The position numbers were made by a program, and so were the translations under genes. Positions 36,648-45,968 of a DNA stretch of 64,000 nt are shown in pieces (the stretch's first letter is position 1; every line of letters begins with the position of its first letter). The notes beneath the pieces are model-generated. The model worked only from the letters and a program-made list of their open reading frames with translations, had not been told where the DNA came from and did not search any database. The stretch covers positions 124,001-188,000 of the forward strand of contig NZ_JAMYJR010000001.1 of the NCBI RefSeq assembly GCF_024137025.1, written 5' to 3'. The DNA comes from Paractinoplanes aksuensis. Its GTDB lineage: Bacteria; Actinomycetota; Actinomycetes; Mycobacteriales; Micromonosporaceae.

Positions 36648-36698
36648 TTCCGTGTCCAAACGCTGGCGCAAAATGGTTTGCTGTGGAAACCTATTGGC

Positions 36699-37391
36699 AT
36701 GACCACAAACTCGATCCCCACGGACGGGGATCCGCGCCGCCTCCTGTCGGAAATGCGTGCGCTGTCGCACCGGGTCCGCGTCGACCAGCGGATGACCTGG
36801 GTCGCACTGCTGGTGCTGGGCGCGGCCACCCTGGCCGCGATCCCGGTCGACTGGTTCGGCATGGACGTGACCTGCGGGCCCGACGGCGGCTGCCAGTTCG
36901 CGCGGGACGGCATGCTCTACTACTGGATCCCGGCCATGCCCCTGACGTACGCGGCCATCGCCTACTTCTATCTGCGGGCAGCCCGGGCCCGGGGGCTGGG
37001 CGGCCGGGTGCTGCCCTACGCGATCACCGGCGCCGTGACGACAGTCGTCTTCCCCGCTGCCTGGCTGGCCGTGACCACGTATTTCGAGAGCCACCCGATC
37101 CCCGACCAGCCGCTGCCGTACTGGTGGTTCGTGCTCGACCGCCTCGTCATGCCGTGGGGCATGATCGGCGTGACGCTGCTGGTGCTGGCCTGGCTGGAAC
37201 GCAACGTCGCGCTGCTGGCGTTCACGGTCGGCTACCTCGGGCTGGTCCTGCTGGTGCTGCCGATGAACTACGGCTTCAGCTCGGGAATCTTCAGCATCCG
37301 GGCCGCGATGGCGGTGCCGCAGCTCATCGTCGGCGTGGTGCTGCTGCTGGCCGCCCTCGGTTTCCGCCGGGTCGCGGACCGGCGCGGGTGA
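36699..37391 (+). CDS. membrane protein of unknown function
   Basis: 230 aa from the ATG at 36699 (a TTG at 36678 is less likely). Soluble N-terminus of about 35 residues, then six hydrophobic helices (about 40-58, 80-100, 110-135, 150-170, 175-195, 205-225). No motif recognised. Overlaps the winged-helix regulator gene that follows, a common pairing in which the small regulator controls the membrane-protein gene. Confidence 0.7.
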   Translation: MTTNSIPTDGDPRRLLSEMRALSHRVRVDQRMTWVALLVLGAATLAAIPVDWFGMDVTCGPDGGCQFARDGMLYYWIPAMPLTYAAIAYFYLRAARARGLGGRVLPYAITGAVTTVVFPAAWLAVTTYFESHPIPDQPLPYWWFVLDRLVMPWGMIGVTLLVLAWLERNVALLAFTVGYLGLVLLVLPMNYGFSSGIFSIRAAMAVPQLIVGVVLLLAALGFRRVADRRG

Positions 37392-37732
37392 CGGCCATGA
37401 CGGGCGCGCAGGAACCGGAGGCCGCACACCCGGTGACCGGCCTCGACGAGGTCGTCCACCAGCGGGTGCGACTGGGCATCCTGACCGTCACGCGCGAGGC
37501 CCGTCGGGTCGAGTTCGGCTATCTGCGCACCCAGCTCGAGCTGACCGCCGGCAACCTGTCCAAGCACCTGAGCGTGCTCGAGGAGGCCGGGTTGATCGAG
37601 GTCGAGAAGGGCTACGAGGGCCGCCGCGGCCGCACCTGGCTCACCCTCACCGCGGCCGGCACGGTCGCGCTGACCGAGGAGATCACCCGCCTCAAGCAGC
37701 TCATCGCCCGGGTGGAGACCACCGAACCATGA
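37388..37732 (+). CDS. winged-helix transcriptional regulator (MarR/ArsR-like, HTH_27 type)
   Basis: 114 aa if started at the GTG overlapping the previous stop, 111 aa from the ATG at 37397. Contains the compact winged helix RVRLGILTVTREARRVEFGY, then LELTAGNLSKHLSVLEEAGL and KGYEGRRGRTWLTLTAAG, typical of small regulators encoded with a membrane protein. Probable repressor of the pair. Confidence 0.85.
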   Translation: MTAMTGAQEPEAAHPVTGLDEVVHQRVRLGILTVTREARRVEFGYLRTQLELTAGNLSKHLSVLEEAGLIEVEKGYEGRRGRTWLTLTAAGTVALTEEITRLKQLIARVETTEP

Positions 37733-37743
37733 CCGGCGGCGCA

Positions 37744-38976
37744 TCACCGGCACGTCCACTTGAGGGGGCGGTTGGCCACCACCTCGTTGTCGGTCGAGTC
37801 GGTGGTGTAGCCGGCCGCCGTCTTGCCGTCGGCGCTGAAGGCCGTGACCTGGTACTCCTTCATCTTGTTGTATCGCGGCAGCTTGACGATTCTCTTACCG
37901 GCCAGGATGACCGGATCGGCGATCGTGCTGAGCACCCAGCCGTTCTCGGCGCCGAGCGCGTCGTTGGACAGCTGGACGGCGAGCTTCTCGTACCGGTTGG
38001 CCGCGATCGAATAGCGGTACGACGTGAAACTGCGCATGGATCCGTCAGGCGCGTCGTGGACCGCGCTGCCGTAGAGCCAGCCGTTGCTGATCGAGCTCAC
38101 CCAAAATCCGGTGGCTCCCTTCGGTACGGCCAGCTTGCGGCCGATGCCGTCGGGCCGCCACAGGTACGGGATCCCCTCGTCCCTGGTGTTCCGATAGATC
38201 GCGCCGATCACCGTGCCGTCCTCGCCGATGGCCGCGGCCGAGCCCCGGGTGATGCCGGACGGGAGCGCGAGCCGGGTCGGCTCCGCGCGGTACGACTTCC
38301 AGATGACCGGCGTCCCGCCGTCGAAGGCGCCGCCCAGGGTGCCGGCGATGACGCCCCGGTCGTTGATGGCGCCGGCGACGGCCCGGCCGCCGGCCAGCCG
38401 CCGTACAGTCCCACCGGCCAGGGCGTACGCCCGCTCCTCGTCGCCCACATAGCTGTAGCCCACGGCGATGCCGGACGAGTTGATGTCGCGGAACCCCGCG
38501 TCGGAGCCGGGCATGTTCGGAACGGGCAGAAGCTCGCCGTCCTTCCAGACCACCGTGTGCACCCCGCCCGGCCTCGGATAGACCCGCCCGGCGTGATAGC
38601 GCCCGGTCGGATCGCCCGCGGTGACCAGCGCTTTCTTGACCTCGCCGCTCGGCAGCAAGGTCACCTTACAGTCCTTCGGGACGACCGGCGCGACTTTGGC
38701 CGGGGCCTTCTTCGACGGTACGGTCACCGGCTTGACCGGGGCCGCCGGGGTGTCGCGCAGGGCGGAGGCGGCCACGGTGCCGCCGCCCGCCGCGACCGCG
38801 GTCACCGCGACCAGGGCCACCCCACCCGACCAGCGGCGCACCCGGCGCCGCCGCCGGCCCTCGGCCATCGTCCGTTCCACATCGACGGTCGACGGCAGCG
38901 GCGGGTCGTCGGGCATCGTGCGCAGGATCCGCACCGCGCGGTCGTCGTCGGTCATGTCTCTCGTCTCCTCCGTCAT
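37744..38976 (-). CDS. membrane-anchored protein paired with the SigE-type sigma factor (possible anti-sigma or sensor)
   Basis: 410 aa; ATG overlaps the sigma-factor stop (ATGA). Cytoplasmic N-terminus of about 48 residues with a basic RRRRRVRRW patch, one membrane helix (about 52-70), then a Pro/Lys linker and a beta-rich outer domain of about 300 residues. The outer domain has several HAF-repeat-like phrases (DINSSGIAVGYSYVGDEERA, AINDRGVIAGTLGG, IGEDGTVIGA). I do not see a zinc HxxxCxxC motif, so classic ZAS anti-sigma activity is not supported; position suggests control of or by the sigma factor. Confidence 0.7.
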   Translation of the reverse strand: MTEETRDMTDDDRAVRILRTMPDDPPLPSTVDVERTMAEGRRRRRVRRWSGGVALVAVTAVAAGGGTVAASALRDTPAAPVKPVTVPSKKAPAKVAPVVPKDCKVTLLPSGEVKKALVTAGDPTGRYHAGRVYPRPGGVHTVVWKDGELLPVPNMPGSDAGFRDINSSGIAVGYSYVGDEERAYALAGGTVRRLAGGRAVAGAINDRGVIAGTLGGAFDGGTPVIWKSYRAEPTRLALPSGITRGSAAAIGEDGTVIGAIYRNTRDEGIPYLWRPDGIGRKLAVPKGATGFWVSSISNGWLYGSAVHDAPDGSMRSFTSYRYSIAANRYEKLAVQLSNDALGAENGWVLSTIADPVILAGKRIVKLPRYNKMKEYQVTAFSADGKTAAGYTTDSTDNEVVANRPLKWTCR

Positions 38977-39485
38977 CGCCGGTCCTGAACGGTGACGGCG
39001 TCGGGCAGCTCGTCGAAGACCAGCCGCAGCCGGTCGAGCGCGTTCGAGGCCTGGCTCTTCACGGTCCCCTCGGAACAGCCGAGGATGTGGGCCACCTCTT
39101 TGACCGGCTGGTCGCACAGGTAGCGCAACACCACGACCGCCCGCTGGCGGGGCGGAAGCCCCATCAGGGCCGTGTGCACCACCGACCGTTCCTCGACCGG
39201 TGGCGGAGTGGTGGCCCGCTCGGGCAGCCAGTCGAGCAGCGCGACCTTCCACCACCCGCGGCGCCGCTCGTCCAGAAAGACCCGGACGAGCATCGTGTTG
39301 ACGTACGCGTCGAGGTTCTCCACATGGCTGACCCGGGACCAGCGCGAGTAGAGCTTCGTCAGCGTCTCTTGCACAATGTCGTCCGCGCCGTGCGAGTCAC
39401 CACAGAGCAGATAGGCCGCCCGCCGCAGGGCGGTCACCCGCCCCCGCACGAAGGCCAGGTACTCGCCATCGGTTCTTCTCGGCAT
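38973..39485 (-). CDS. ECF RNA polymerase sigma factor, SigE-like family of actinomycetes
   Basis: 170 aa. Region 2 (AYLLCGDSHGADDIVQETLTKLY) and region 4 (LPPRQRAVVVLRYLCDQPVKEVAHILGCSEGT, split around VKSQASNAL) are both complete, joined by a short linker. Members of this group direct RNA polymerase to a few envelope-stress or developmental promoters. Transcribed leftward with its membrane-anchored partner, overlapping by 4 bases. Confidence 0.9.
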   Translation of the reverse strand: MPRRTDGEYLAFVRGRVTALRRAAYLLCGDSHGADDIVQETLTKLYSRWSRVSHVENLDAYVNTMLVRVFLDERRRGWWKVALLDWLPERATTPPPVEERSVVHTALMGLPPRQRAVVVLRYLCDQPVKEVAHILGCSEGTVKSQASNALDRLRLVFDELPDAVTVQDRR

Positions 39486-39568
39486 CCGCCGCCCCGCCCC
39501 CTGTCACCGTCCTGCGTACCCGACGCGGACAGGCATCGATCGGTTGGGTCCCGGAAGAAATATTTGCC

Positions 39569-39973
39569 GTGCCCGCCTTCGCCGCTCCGCAGTTCGACCT
39601 GCACGACCCCGACGTGGTCGGCGTGGAGCGCCTGCTCAGTCGGGTCGGCACTGCCCAGGGCGACGACTTCGTCATCACCGGCACTATGGACACGTCCCGC
39701 CTGTCCGCCGACCGGACCATGGTCGGTTTCCTGGCCCGCCTGTACCGGCGGCGCACCGGCACCGAGACGTCGTTCCGGGCCACGCTCGACAACCAGGACC
39801 AGATCTCCACGCTTTCGCTGACGACCCCGGGCTCGCCCGACGCTTGGGTGATCAGCCTGTCCGAGTACGGCAAGGTCCAGCCTCTGGCCCCGCCGCCGGC
39901 CGACATCGTGAGGAAGCCCAACGCCACCGTGCTCAAGCTGCTGCGCAGCAAGGACCTGAGCATGCCCGACTGA
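39569..39973 (+). CDS. hypothetical protein
   Basis: 134 aa from a GTG with GGAAGAAA upstream. No signal peptide or membrane segment; mixed alpha/beta composition (FDLHDPDVVGVERLLSRVG, then ATLDNQDQISTLSLTT). I do not recognise a family. It is divergent from the sigma-factor gene, 83 bases away. Confidence 0.55.
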   Translation: MPAFAAPQFDLHDPDVVGVERLLSRVGTAQGDDFVITGTMDTSRLSADRTMVGFLARLYRRRTGTETSFRATLDNQDQISTLSLTTPGSPDAWVISLSEYGKVQPLAPPPADIVRKPNATVLKLLRSKDLSMPD

Positions 39974-40008
39974 TAGTCACGCAGCCGAATCTCTTCCTCA
40001 ACGCCTGA

Positions 40009-41418
40009 TCAGTTCGACACCGTGCAGGGCTCGCCGTCCAAGCGGAAGTCGGTCGGGCGGGCGTTGGTGCCGCTGAACGTTGCCTGTAGGCCGAACGTGA
40101 CTGTTGCGCCGGGGGCCAGGCCTCCGTTCCAGCTCGCGTTGCGGGCGGTCACCGCCGTGCCGGTCTGGGTCACCGTGGCGTTCCAGGCGCCGGTGACGCG
40201 CTGGTTGCCCGGGAACGTGAACGTCAGGGTCCACGAGTTGCGGGTTGCGCCGAGGTTGGTCACGTCGACGCTCGCGGTGAAACCGGTGCTCCACTGGTCG
40301 GCCACCCACCGCAGCGAACAGGCGGCAGCCGTCGGCGGCGGGGTGGTCGGCGGCGGCGTGGTCGGGGGTGTGCCGGCCGGAGGGAAGCGCAGGATCCGGT
40401 CGTCCTCGGTGGTCGGGGTGCCGCGGCCGTCGCGGTTGCTGGTGGTTACCCACAGAGCTCCGTCGGGGGCGCGTTCGACCGTACGCAAGCGTCCGTACTG
40501 GCCCTGGAGCGACGCGACCGGGGCGCCCGCGCCGCCGGCGCCGTCCAGCGGGACCGACCACAGTCGCTGACCGCGCAGCGCGGCCACGTACATCGTGCTG
40601 CCGTCGATGGCGGCGCCGCTGGGGGAGGCCTCGGCGGTGGTCCACACGACGATCGGGTTGCGATAGCGGGTGTCGTTGCTGCGGCCCTCGACCACGGGCC
40701 AGCCGTAGTTGGCGCCGGCGACGATCTGGTTCACCTCGTCCCACGTGTTCTGGCCGAATTCGGCGGCGTACAAGCGGCCCTGCGCGTCCCAGGCCAGGCC
40801 CTGCGGGTTGCGGTGGCCCAGGCTGTAGACCAGCGAACCGGGGAACGGGTTGCCGGTGGCCGGCACCCCGCCGTCGGGGCGCATGCGCAGGATCTTGCCG
40901 TTGCGGCTCTGCTGGTTCTGCGCGTTCGACGTCACGCCCGCGTCGCCGACGCCCGCGTAGAGCATGCCGTCGGGGCCGAAGGCGATGCGCCCGCCGTCGT
41001 GGATGCTCGCCTTGGCCAGTCCGCTGAGGATGACTGTCTGGGTCTGCGGGGCGTCCAACCGGAAGCGCGAGATCCGGTTGTCGGTGGCCGAGGTGAAGTA
41101 CACGTACACGAGATTGTCCTGGGCGAACGTGGGCGACACCGCCAGGCCGAGCAGTCCCGCCTCGCCGGTCGCCGCGACCCCGGCGATGGTGGTGACGGTG
41201 ACCGGCGCGCTGCCGGGCCGCACTCGCAGCACGCGGGCGCTGTTGCGTTCGGCGACCAGGGCGCTGCCGTCGGGCAGGAAGCCCAGCCCCCACGGCACGC
41301 TCAACCCGGTCGCGACCGTCTGTGGACTGGCCAGATCGGGTTCCTCGGCCACAGCCGGCGGACCGGCGATGGCCAGCACCAATGCGGCGACTGCGCTGAC
41401 GACGAGAGTGCGGCGCAT
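40009..41418 (-). CDS. secreted PQQ-type glucose/sorbosone dehydrogenase-like protein with C-terminal CBM2
   Basis: 469 aa. Signal peptide (MRRTLVVSAVAALVLAIAG, cleavage near AVA-EE) and a six-bladed propeller of the GSDH family (VPWGLGFLPDGSALVAERN, GEAGLLGLAVSP, SIHDGGRIAFGPDGMLYAGVGD, SLGHRNPQGLAWD). A TPPPTTPPP linker leads to a family 2 carbohydrate-binding module of about 100 residues (WSTGFTASVDVTNLG, WTLTFTFPGNQRV, NASWNGGLAPGATVTFG). The family oxidises sugars, some members with PQQ; fusion to CBM2 implies action on cellulose- or chitin-bound material. Next to a secreted pectate-lyase-like gene. Confidence 0.88.
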   Translation of the reverse strand: MRRTLVVSAVAALVLAIAGPPAVAEEPDLASPQTVATGLSVPWGLGFLPDGSALVAERNSARVLRVRPGSAPVTVTTIAGVAATGEAGLLGLAVSPTFAQDNLVYVYFTSATDNRISRFRLDAPQTQTVILSGLAKASIHDGGRIAFGPDGMLYAGVGDAGVTSNAQNQQSRNGKILRMRPDGGVPATGNPFPGSLVYSLGHRNPQGLAWDAQGRLYAAEFGQNTWDEVNQIVAGANYGWPVVEGRSNDTRYRNPIVVWTTAEASPSGAAIDGSTMYVAALRGQRLWSVPLDGAGGAGAPVASLQGQYGRLRTVERAPDGALWVTTSNRDGRGTPTTEDDRILRFPPAGTPPTTPPPTTPPPTAAACSLRWVADQWSTGFTASVDVTNLGATRNSWTLTFTFPGNQRVTGAWNATVTQTGTAVTARNASWNGGLAPGATVTFGLQATFSGTNARPTDFRLDGEPCTVSN

Positions 41419-41432
41419 GACTACCTTCCTGA

Positions 41433-42608
41433 TCAGATCCTCGCTCCGACCGCCTGGCCGTTGGCCGGCACCAGGAAGTTCGAGGAGCGCAGCGACCCGT
41501 CGGTGTTGCGCGGGCCGGTGATGGTCGATGAGTCGGTGCTGGACAGGCTCCACGAGCCGCCGATGTTCCACGAGTTGCCGGAGGCCGTCGACGAGCCCAG
41601 CGCCACTGCCGTCTTGTTGCTCACGGCGAGGTTCGCGGTCAGCCGCGAAGTGGAGCCGCCATCGACGTCGAAACCGGTCTTGGCATTTTGGTACGCGGTG
41701 TCGCGCGTGAAGACGAGCGAGCCGGTGTTGCCATTGTCCGTGAAGCCGTGGGCCGCATTGCCGAACGCCATGCTGTTGTTGACGGTGTGCGCGGCCGCCG
41801 GCCCAGTACCGCCGCTGCCGCCCATCTTGAAGCCGTTGCCGTCACCGGAGAAGTTCGGGATGCTCCACCGGTTGTAGCCGTTCCCGTACGCGATGCTGTT
41901 CTGAACGGAGATCGGCGAGGTGAACGACCAAGCGTCGAACCCGTCGTCGACGTTGTTCCACAGCCGGGCCCAGCGCACCACATTGCCGGCACCGCTACCC
42001 TCCTTGATGCCCAGCCCGTCGGCGCTTTCACCGTTCTTACGCGGGTCGCGATTGTTGTAACTGTCGAGACCGACGATCTGGTTGTTCGCCGAGCTGTTCT
42101 GCAATTGGAAACCGGTCTCGTAGTTGTCATGCGTGCTGAGCCGCTCGAACGTGTTGTTGTTGCAGTTCGCGCAGTAGACGCCGTACGGCCCACGCATGAT
42201 CTCAAGACCCGACATCTTCCAGTACGAGGCCTCCATGTGAATGGCACCCCGTTGTGCGGCGGGAATGGTCGACCCGACGGCGCCCGGCGTGTACGGCAGC
42301 GCCTCGCCGTCGATGACAACCCTTTCCCCCGCGTACGCCGTGAGGGTGATCGGCGCCGCCGCCGTCCCGTTCTTGGCGATGGTGATGTTGGTGCTCAGCG
42401 CATAGGTGCCGCCGCGAATCGCGATGGTCCCGCCCGCCGAGACCAGGCTCACCGCCTTCTGGATCGTCGCCAGCGGCGCACTCTGCGTGCCGCTGTTGCC
42501 GTCGCTGCCACCGGGCGCGACGAACAGTGTGGAGTCCGCCGCTCGAACCGGCCCGGCCACCGCGAACGACGCCACCAGCACGAACAAGGGCAGCAGCTTC
42601 CGATACAT
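41433..42608 (-). CDS. secreted pectate lyase-like right-handed beta-helix protein (PL9 type)
   Basis: 391 aa from an ATG with AGGAG upstream. Signal peptide MYRKLLPLFVLVASFAVAG, cleavage near VRA-AD. The N-terminal FVAPGGSDGNSGTQSAPLAT followed by IQKAV is typical of secreted parallel-beta-helix lyases. Asp-rich segments (SADGLGIKEGSG, NNVDDGFDAW) and NGFKMGG provide calcium-ligand-like acids and the Lys expected of PL9 pectate lyases. Predicted to cleave polygalacturonate by elimination outside the cell. 14 bases from the dehydrogenase gene, probably one transcript. Confidence 0.8.
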   Translation of the reverse strand: MYRKLLPLFVLVASFAVAGPVRAADSTLFVAPGGSDGNSGTQSAPLATIQKAVSLVSAGGTIAIRGGTYALSTNITIAKNGTAAAPITLTAYAGERVVIDGEALPYTPGAVGSTIPAAQRGAIHMEASYWKMSGLEIMRGPYGVYCANCNNNTFERLSTHDNYETGFQLQNSSANNQIVGLDSYNNRDPRKNGESADGLGIKEGSGAGNVVRWARLWNNVDDGFDAWSFTSPISVQNSIAYGNGYNRWSIPNFSGDGNGFKMGGSGGTGPAAAHTVNNSMAFGNAAHGFTDNGNTGSLVFTRDTAYQNAKTGFDVDGGSTSRLTANLAVSNKTAVALGSSTASGNSWNIGGSWSLSSTDSSTITGPRNTDGSLRSSNFLVPANGQAVGARI

Positions 42609-42758
42609 CTCGGATCTCCTCAGGCGCGACTGGGGGCCGCCCACGCCAGCCCAGGAATGCGCTTTCTTCGGTGCAAACTACCCGCAACATAGACCTGAGT
42701 CAATGAAAGGGCGCAGTCGGGCGGCGCCTTCGTCGATCCAGGTTCGGAGCAGGGACGG

Positions 42759-45700
42759 TCAGGTCGGGCGGACGATCGGGAACAGGATGGTGTCGCGGAT
42801 GTTCAGGCCGGTCAGGTTCATCACCAGGCGGTCGATGCCCAGGCCCATGCCGCCGGTCGGGGGCATTCCGTATTCGAGAGCGGTCAGGAAGTCCTCGTCG
42901 ACCTGCATGGCCTCGGGGTCGCCGGCCGCGGCCAGCAGTGACTGGGCGACCAGGCGTTCGCGCTGGTCGATGGGGTCGATCAGCTCGGAGTAGGCGGTGC
43001 CCTGTTCGGCGCCGAAGATGACCAGGTCCCATTTCTCGGCCAGGCGCGGGTCGGTGCGGTGGGCGCGGGTCAGCGGGGCGTTCTCTTTCGGGAAATCCGT
43101 GTAGAAGACCGGCGTCGTCGTGGTGGCCTCGCACAATTCGCCGTAGATCTCCTCGAGCACGAAACCCCACGTCGGGTCCTCGGGCAGGGCGAGGCCGAGC
43201 TTGGCCGCGTGGGTCAGCAACGTACTCAATGGGGTGTCAGCCGTGACTTCCGAGCCCAATTTCTCCGAGACGGCGACGGTGATGGGTTTGACCGGCCAGT
43301 CGCCCGACAGGTCGTATTCCACCCCGTCGCGGCGGGCGATCGGGGCGCCGTAGATCGCGGTCGCCGCCTCCTGAATGAGGTGCTGGGTCAGCGTACGCAT
43401 GGTGTTGTAGTCGCCGTAGGTCTCGTACACCTCGAGCGATGTGAACTCCGGATTGTGCTTGAAGTCGGCGCCCTCGTTGCGGAACTGGCGGCCCACCTCG
43501 AACACCTTTTCCAGGCCCCCGACGAGCAGCCGCTTCAGATGCAGCTCGGTCGCGATCCGCAAATACATGTCGAGGTCGTACGCGTTGATGTGGGTCTCGA
43601 ACGGCCGGGCGTTGGCCCCACCGTGCACTTGTTGCAGCACCGGCGTTTCGACCTCGGTGAATCCGCGCTGCTGCAACGAATCACGAACGCTGCGCACCAC
43701 GGTCGACCGTTTGTAGGCGATGTCCCGCGCGTCCGGTCGCACGATCAGATCGACGTACCGGTGGCGGATGCGCGATTCGGCGTCGGTGAGCCCGCGGTGT
43801 TTGTCGGGCAGTGGCCGCAGCGCCTTGCTGGTGATTCGCAACGATTTCGCCGCCACGGTCAGCTCGCCCTTGCGGGTCGTCATCACCTCACCGGTGACGC
43901 CGATGTGGTCCCCGAGGTCGATATCGGGCCAGATTTCCAGCCCCTCGACCATCACCTGCATATCTCCGCTGCCATCGCGCAGGGTGGCGAACCCGAGCCG
44001 GCCCATGTCCCGCTTCAACAGCACCCGGCCCACCACCGAAACTTCTTTTCCCGTACGGGTGTCCGGCGGCAGTTCGCCCGTCTCCGAGCGCAGCCCCGCG
44101 AGCGTGTGGGTGCGCGGGTGCCCCACGGGATAGGGATCGATTCCGCGCTCCCGCAGGCGGCGGACCTTGTCCGTGCGTACGCGAATCTGCTCCGGCACTT
44201 TGCGCCCGGCCAGCGGGTCGGCCGGCGGCGGAATGAGCGCGCGCACCCGCGCGGCATAGTCCGCTCCGGCCCGCGCCAATCCCTCATCCACCCGGCGGCC
44301 GATCCGGGGCGCGGTCAGAAAGCCCTCGGCGCTGCCCGCAGCCGTTCCGACCCGCGGCAGATCCGACGTGTATTCGAAACAGAGAAAGCGCGGCTCCCAA
44401 TCCGGCAGATATTTGGCGTTGGACCGGTACAACGACTCGAGCTGCCAATTGCGCCCGGCCAGCCGCAGCGATTGCCGCCACAGCCGCGCGATCGGCCCGG
44501 CGCCGATCTGCGCCCCGCGTTCGAACGCCTCGCGGAACATCGCGAAGTTGAGCGACACCCGCCCGGTCCGCCCGGCCAGCGCCGACACCATCAGCTCGAC
44601 CAGCCCGTTGTCGGCCGTCGGGTCGCGCCGCATCAGGTCGAGCGACAGCCCGTTGCGCCCCCACGGCACAAAACTGAGGAACCCACGTAACCGTCCGTCA
44701 CCGTCGAGCGCCTGCACCATCACGCAGTCGTCGTCGAGCGGATCACCCAGCCGCCCCAGGGCCATCGAGAAGCCGCGCTCGTCGCCGCCGTCGCCGCGCC
44801 ACCGCGCCGCGTCCTCCGTCAGCGCCGCGAAATCGGCCGCCGTCAGCGCCCCGTGCCTGCTCACCACCGTCGTGTACCCGCGTCTCAGCAGCCGCGCCAC
44901 CGGCTGCCGCACGGCCTTCATCCCCGGCCCGCTCAGCGAGAACGCCCTCAGATCGACGATCGCCTCATCACCGATTTCGTACGCACTGAGCCCCGCCTCG
45001 GCATAGGCCGTAGCACCCTGTCGACCGGCCCCCATGACAGCCAGCGACCACCCGCCGGAACGCGCCATCGCTCGCCATGACTCGATGGCGGCCGCCCACC
45101 GCGCCGGATCCCCGACCGGATTCCCACTGGCCAGCGCGACCGAGCCCACCACCCGGTACGACACCCCCGCGGTGCCCGTGGAGTCCCACACGACCGCCTT
45201 GTCCCGCCGGGTCGCGAAGTAGCCCAGCGAGTCGTGCTCCCCGAAGTCCCGCAGCAACGTGCGCACCCGCGCCTCGTCCGCCGCGTCCAACGTGTGGGTC
45301 GTCCGCGGCGCCCGGAACAACAAATGCGCCGACGTCAGCACCACCACCGCGCCCAGCAGCCCGGTGATGACGTGGGCCCACCACGGTGAGGTCACCACCG
45401 GCCCACCCTCCGGCCGCCCCAGATCACCCAGCATGGCGTCGAACACGTGCAGAGCCGCCGCGGCAACGGTGGGCGACGTCCCGAAGGCCCGCACGAGGAC
45501 CGTGCCGACCGCCAGCACGATCGCGCCTCCGCCGACGAAGCAGGCGACCGCGACGGCCACGCTGCCCGCCACTTGCCGAGCTGTGAACTGCGCCCGGACC
45601 CGGACCGCGACCACGGTCACCGCGCCCATCACGACCAGCCCGGCAACCTGGGCCCACTGCACCCCGGTGAAGAGCGACACCACCCGCCCGATCTCCGGCA

Positions 45701-45968
45701 GAACGAGCCACCAGATCAGCAGCAGCCACCACGCCGCCCGCAGCCGCCGCCGGAGCGCCACGCCCATGGCGAGCAGCAGGGCCGCGTACGTGAAACCGGG
45801 CACGACCGGAATGCTGAGCGCCGACACGACGTCCATCGACCGCGCGAAGTAGTGCCGCCAGGGCGGGACGACAGTGACCAGGATGCCCAGGCCCGCGTAC
45901 GCGAACATCGCGAGCGCGAACCGGTCGGGCCAGCGGTCGTCGTGCAGCCGTCGCACGGGCGCGGTCAT
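42759..45968 (-). CDS. lysX: bifunctional lysylphosphatidylglycerol synthetase/lysine-tRNA ligase LysX
   Basis: 1069 aa. The N-terminal quarter has about six membrane helices, followed by the MprF-type transferase domain (about 235-545; GEHDSLGYFATRRDKAVVW and onward). The C-terminal half is a lysyl-tRNA synthetase: OB fold near 600-700, class II motif 2 in GRQFRNEGADFKHNPEFTS, and motif 3 in GMGLGIDRLVM close to the end. It charges tRNA with lysine and transfers it to phosphatidylglycerol, giving positively charged lipid that resists cationic peptides. ATG overlaps the preceding transporter gene. Confidence 0.96.
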   Translation of the reverse strand: MTAPVRRLHDDRWPDRFALAMFAYAGLGILVTVVPPWRHYFARSMDVVSALSIPVVPGFTYAALLLAMGVALRRRLRAAWWLLLIWWLVLPEIGRVVSLFTGVQWAQVAGLVVMGAVTVVAVRVRAQFTARQVAGSVAVAVACFVGGGAIVLAVGTVLVRAFGTSPTVAAAALHVFDAMLGDLGRPEGGPVVTSPWWAHVITGLLGAVVVLTSAHLLFRAPRTTHTLDAADEARVRTLLRDFGEHDSLGYFATRRDKAVVWDSTGTAGVSYRVVGSVALASGNPVGDPARWAAAIESWRAMARSGGWSLAVMGAGRQGATAYAEAGLSAYEIGDEAIVDLRAFSLSGPGMKAVRQPVARLLRRGYTTVVSRHGALTAADFAALTEDAARWRGDGGDERGFSMALGRLGDPLDDDCVMVQALDGDGRLRGFLSFVPWGRNGLSLDLMRRDPTADNGLVELMVSALAGRTGRVSLNFAMFREAFERGAQIGAGPIARLWRQSLRLAGRNWQLESLYRSNAKYLPDWEPRFLCFEYTSDLPRVGTAAGSAEGFLTAPRIGRRVDEGLARAGADYAARVRALIPPPADPLAGRKVPEQIRVRTDKVRRLRERGIDPYPVGHPRTHTLAGLRSETGELPPDTRTGKEVSVVGRVLLKRDMGRLGFATLRDGSGDMQVMVEGLEIWPDIDLGDHIGVTGEVMTTRKGELTVAAKSLRITSKALRPLPDKHRGLTDAESRIRHRYVDLIVRPDARDIAYKRSTVVRSVRDSLQQRGFTEVETPVLQQVHGGANARPFETHINAYDLDMYLRIATELHLKRLLVGGLEKVFEVGRQFRNEGADFKHNPEFTSLEVYETYGDYNTMRTLTQHLIQEAATAIYGAPIARRDGVEYDLSGDWPVKPITVAVSEKLGSEVTADTPLSTLLTHAAKLGLALPEDPTWGFVLEEIYGELCEATTTTPVFYTDFPKENAPLTRAHRTDPRLAEKWDLVIFGAEQGTAYSELIDPIDQRERLVAQSLLAAAGDPEAMQVDEDFLTALEYGMPPTGGMGLGIDRLVMNLTGLNIRDTILFPIVRPT

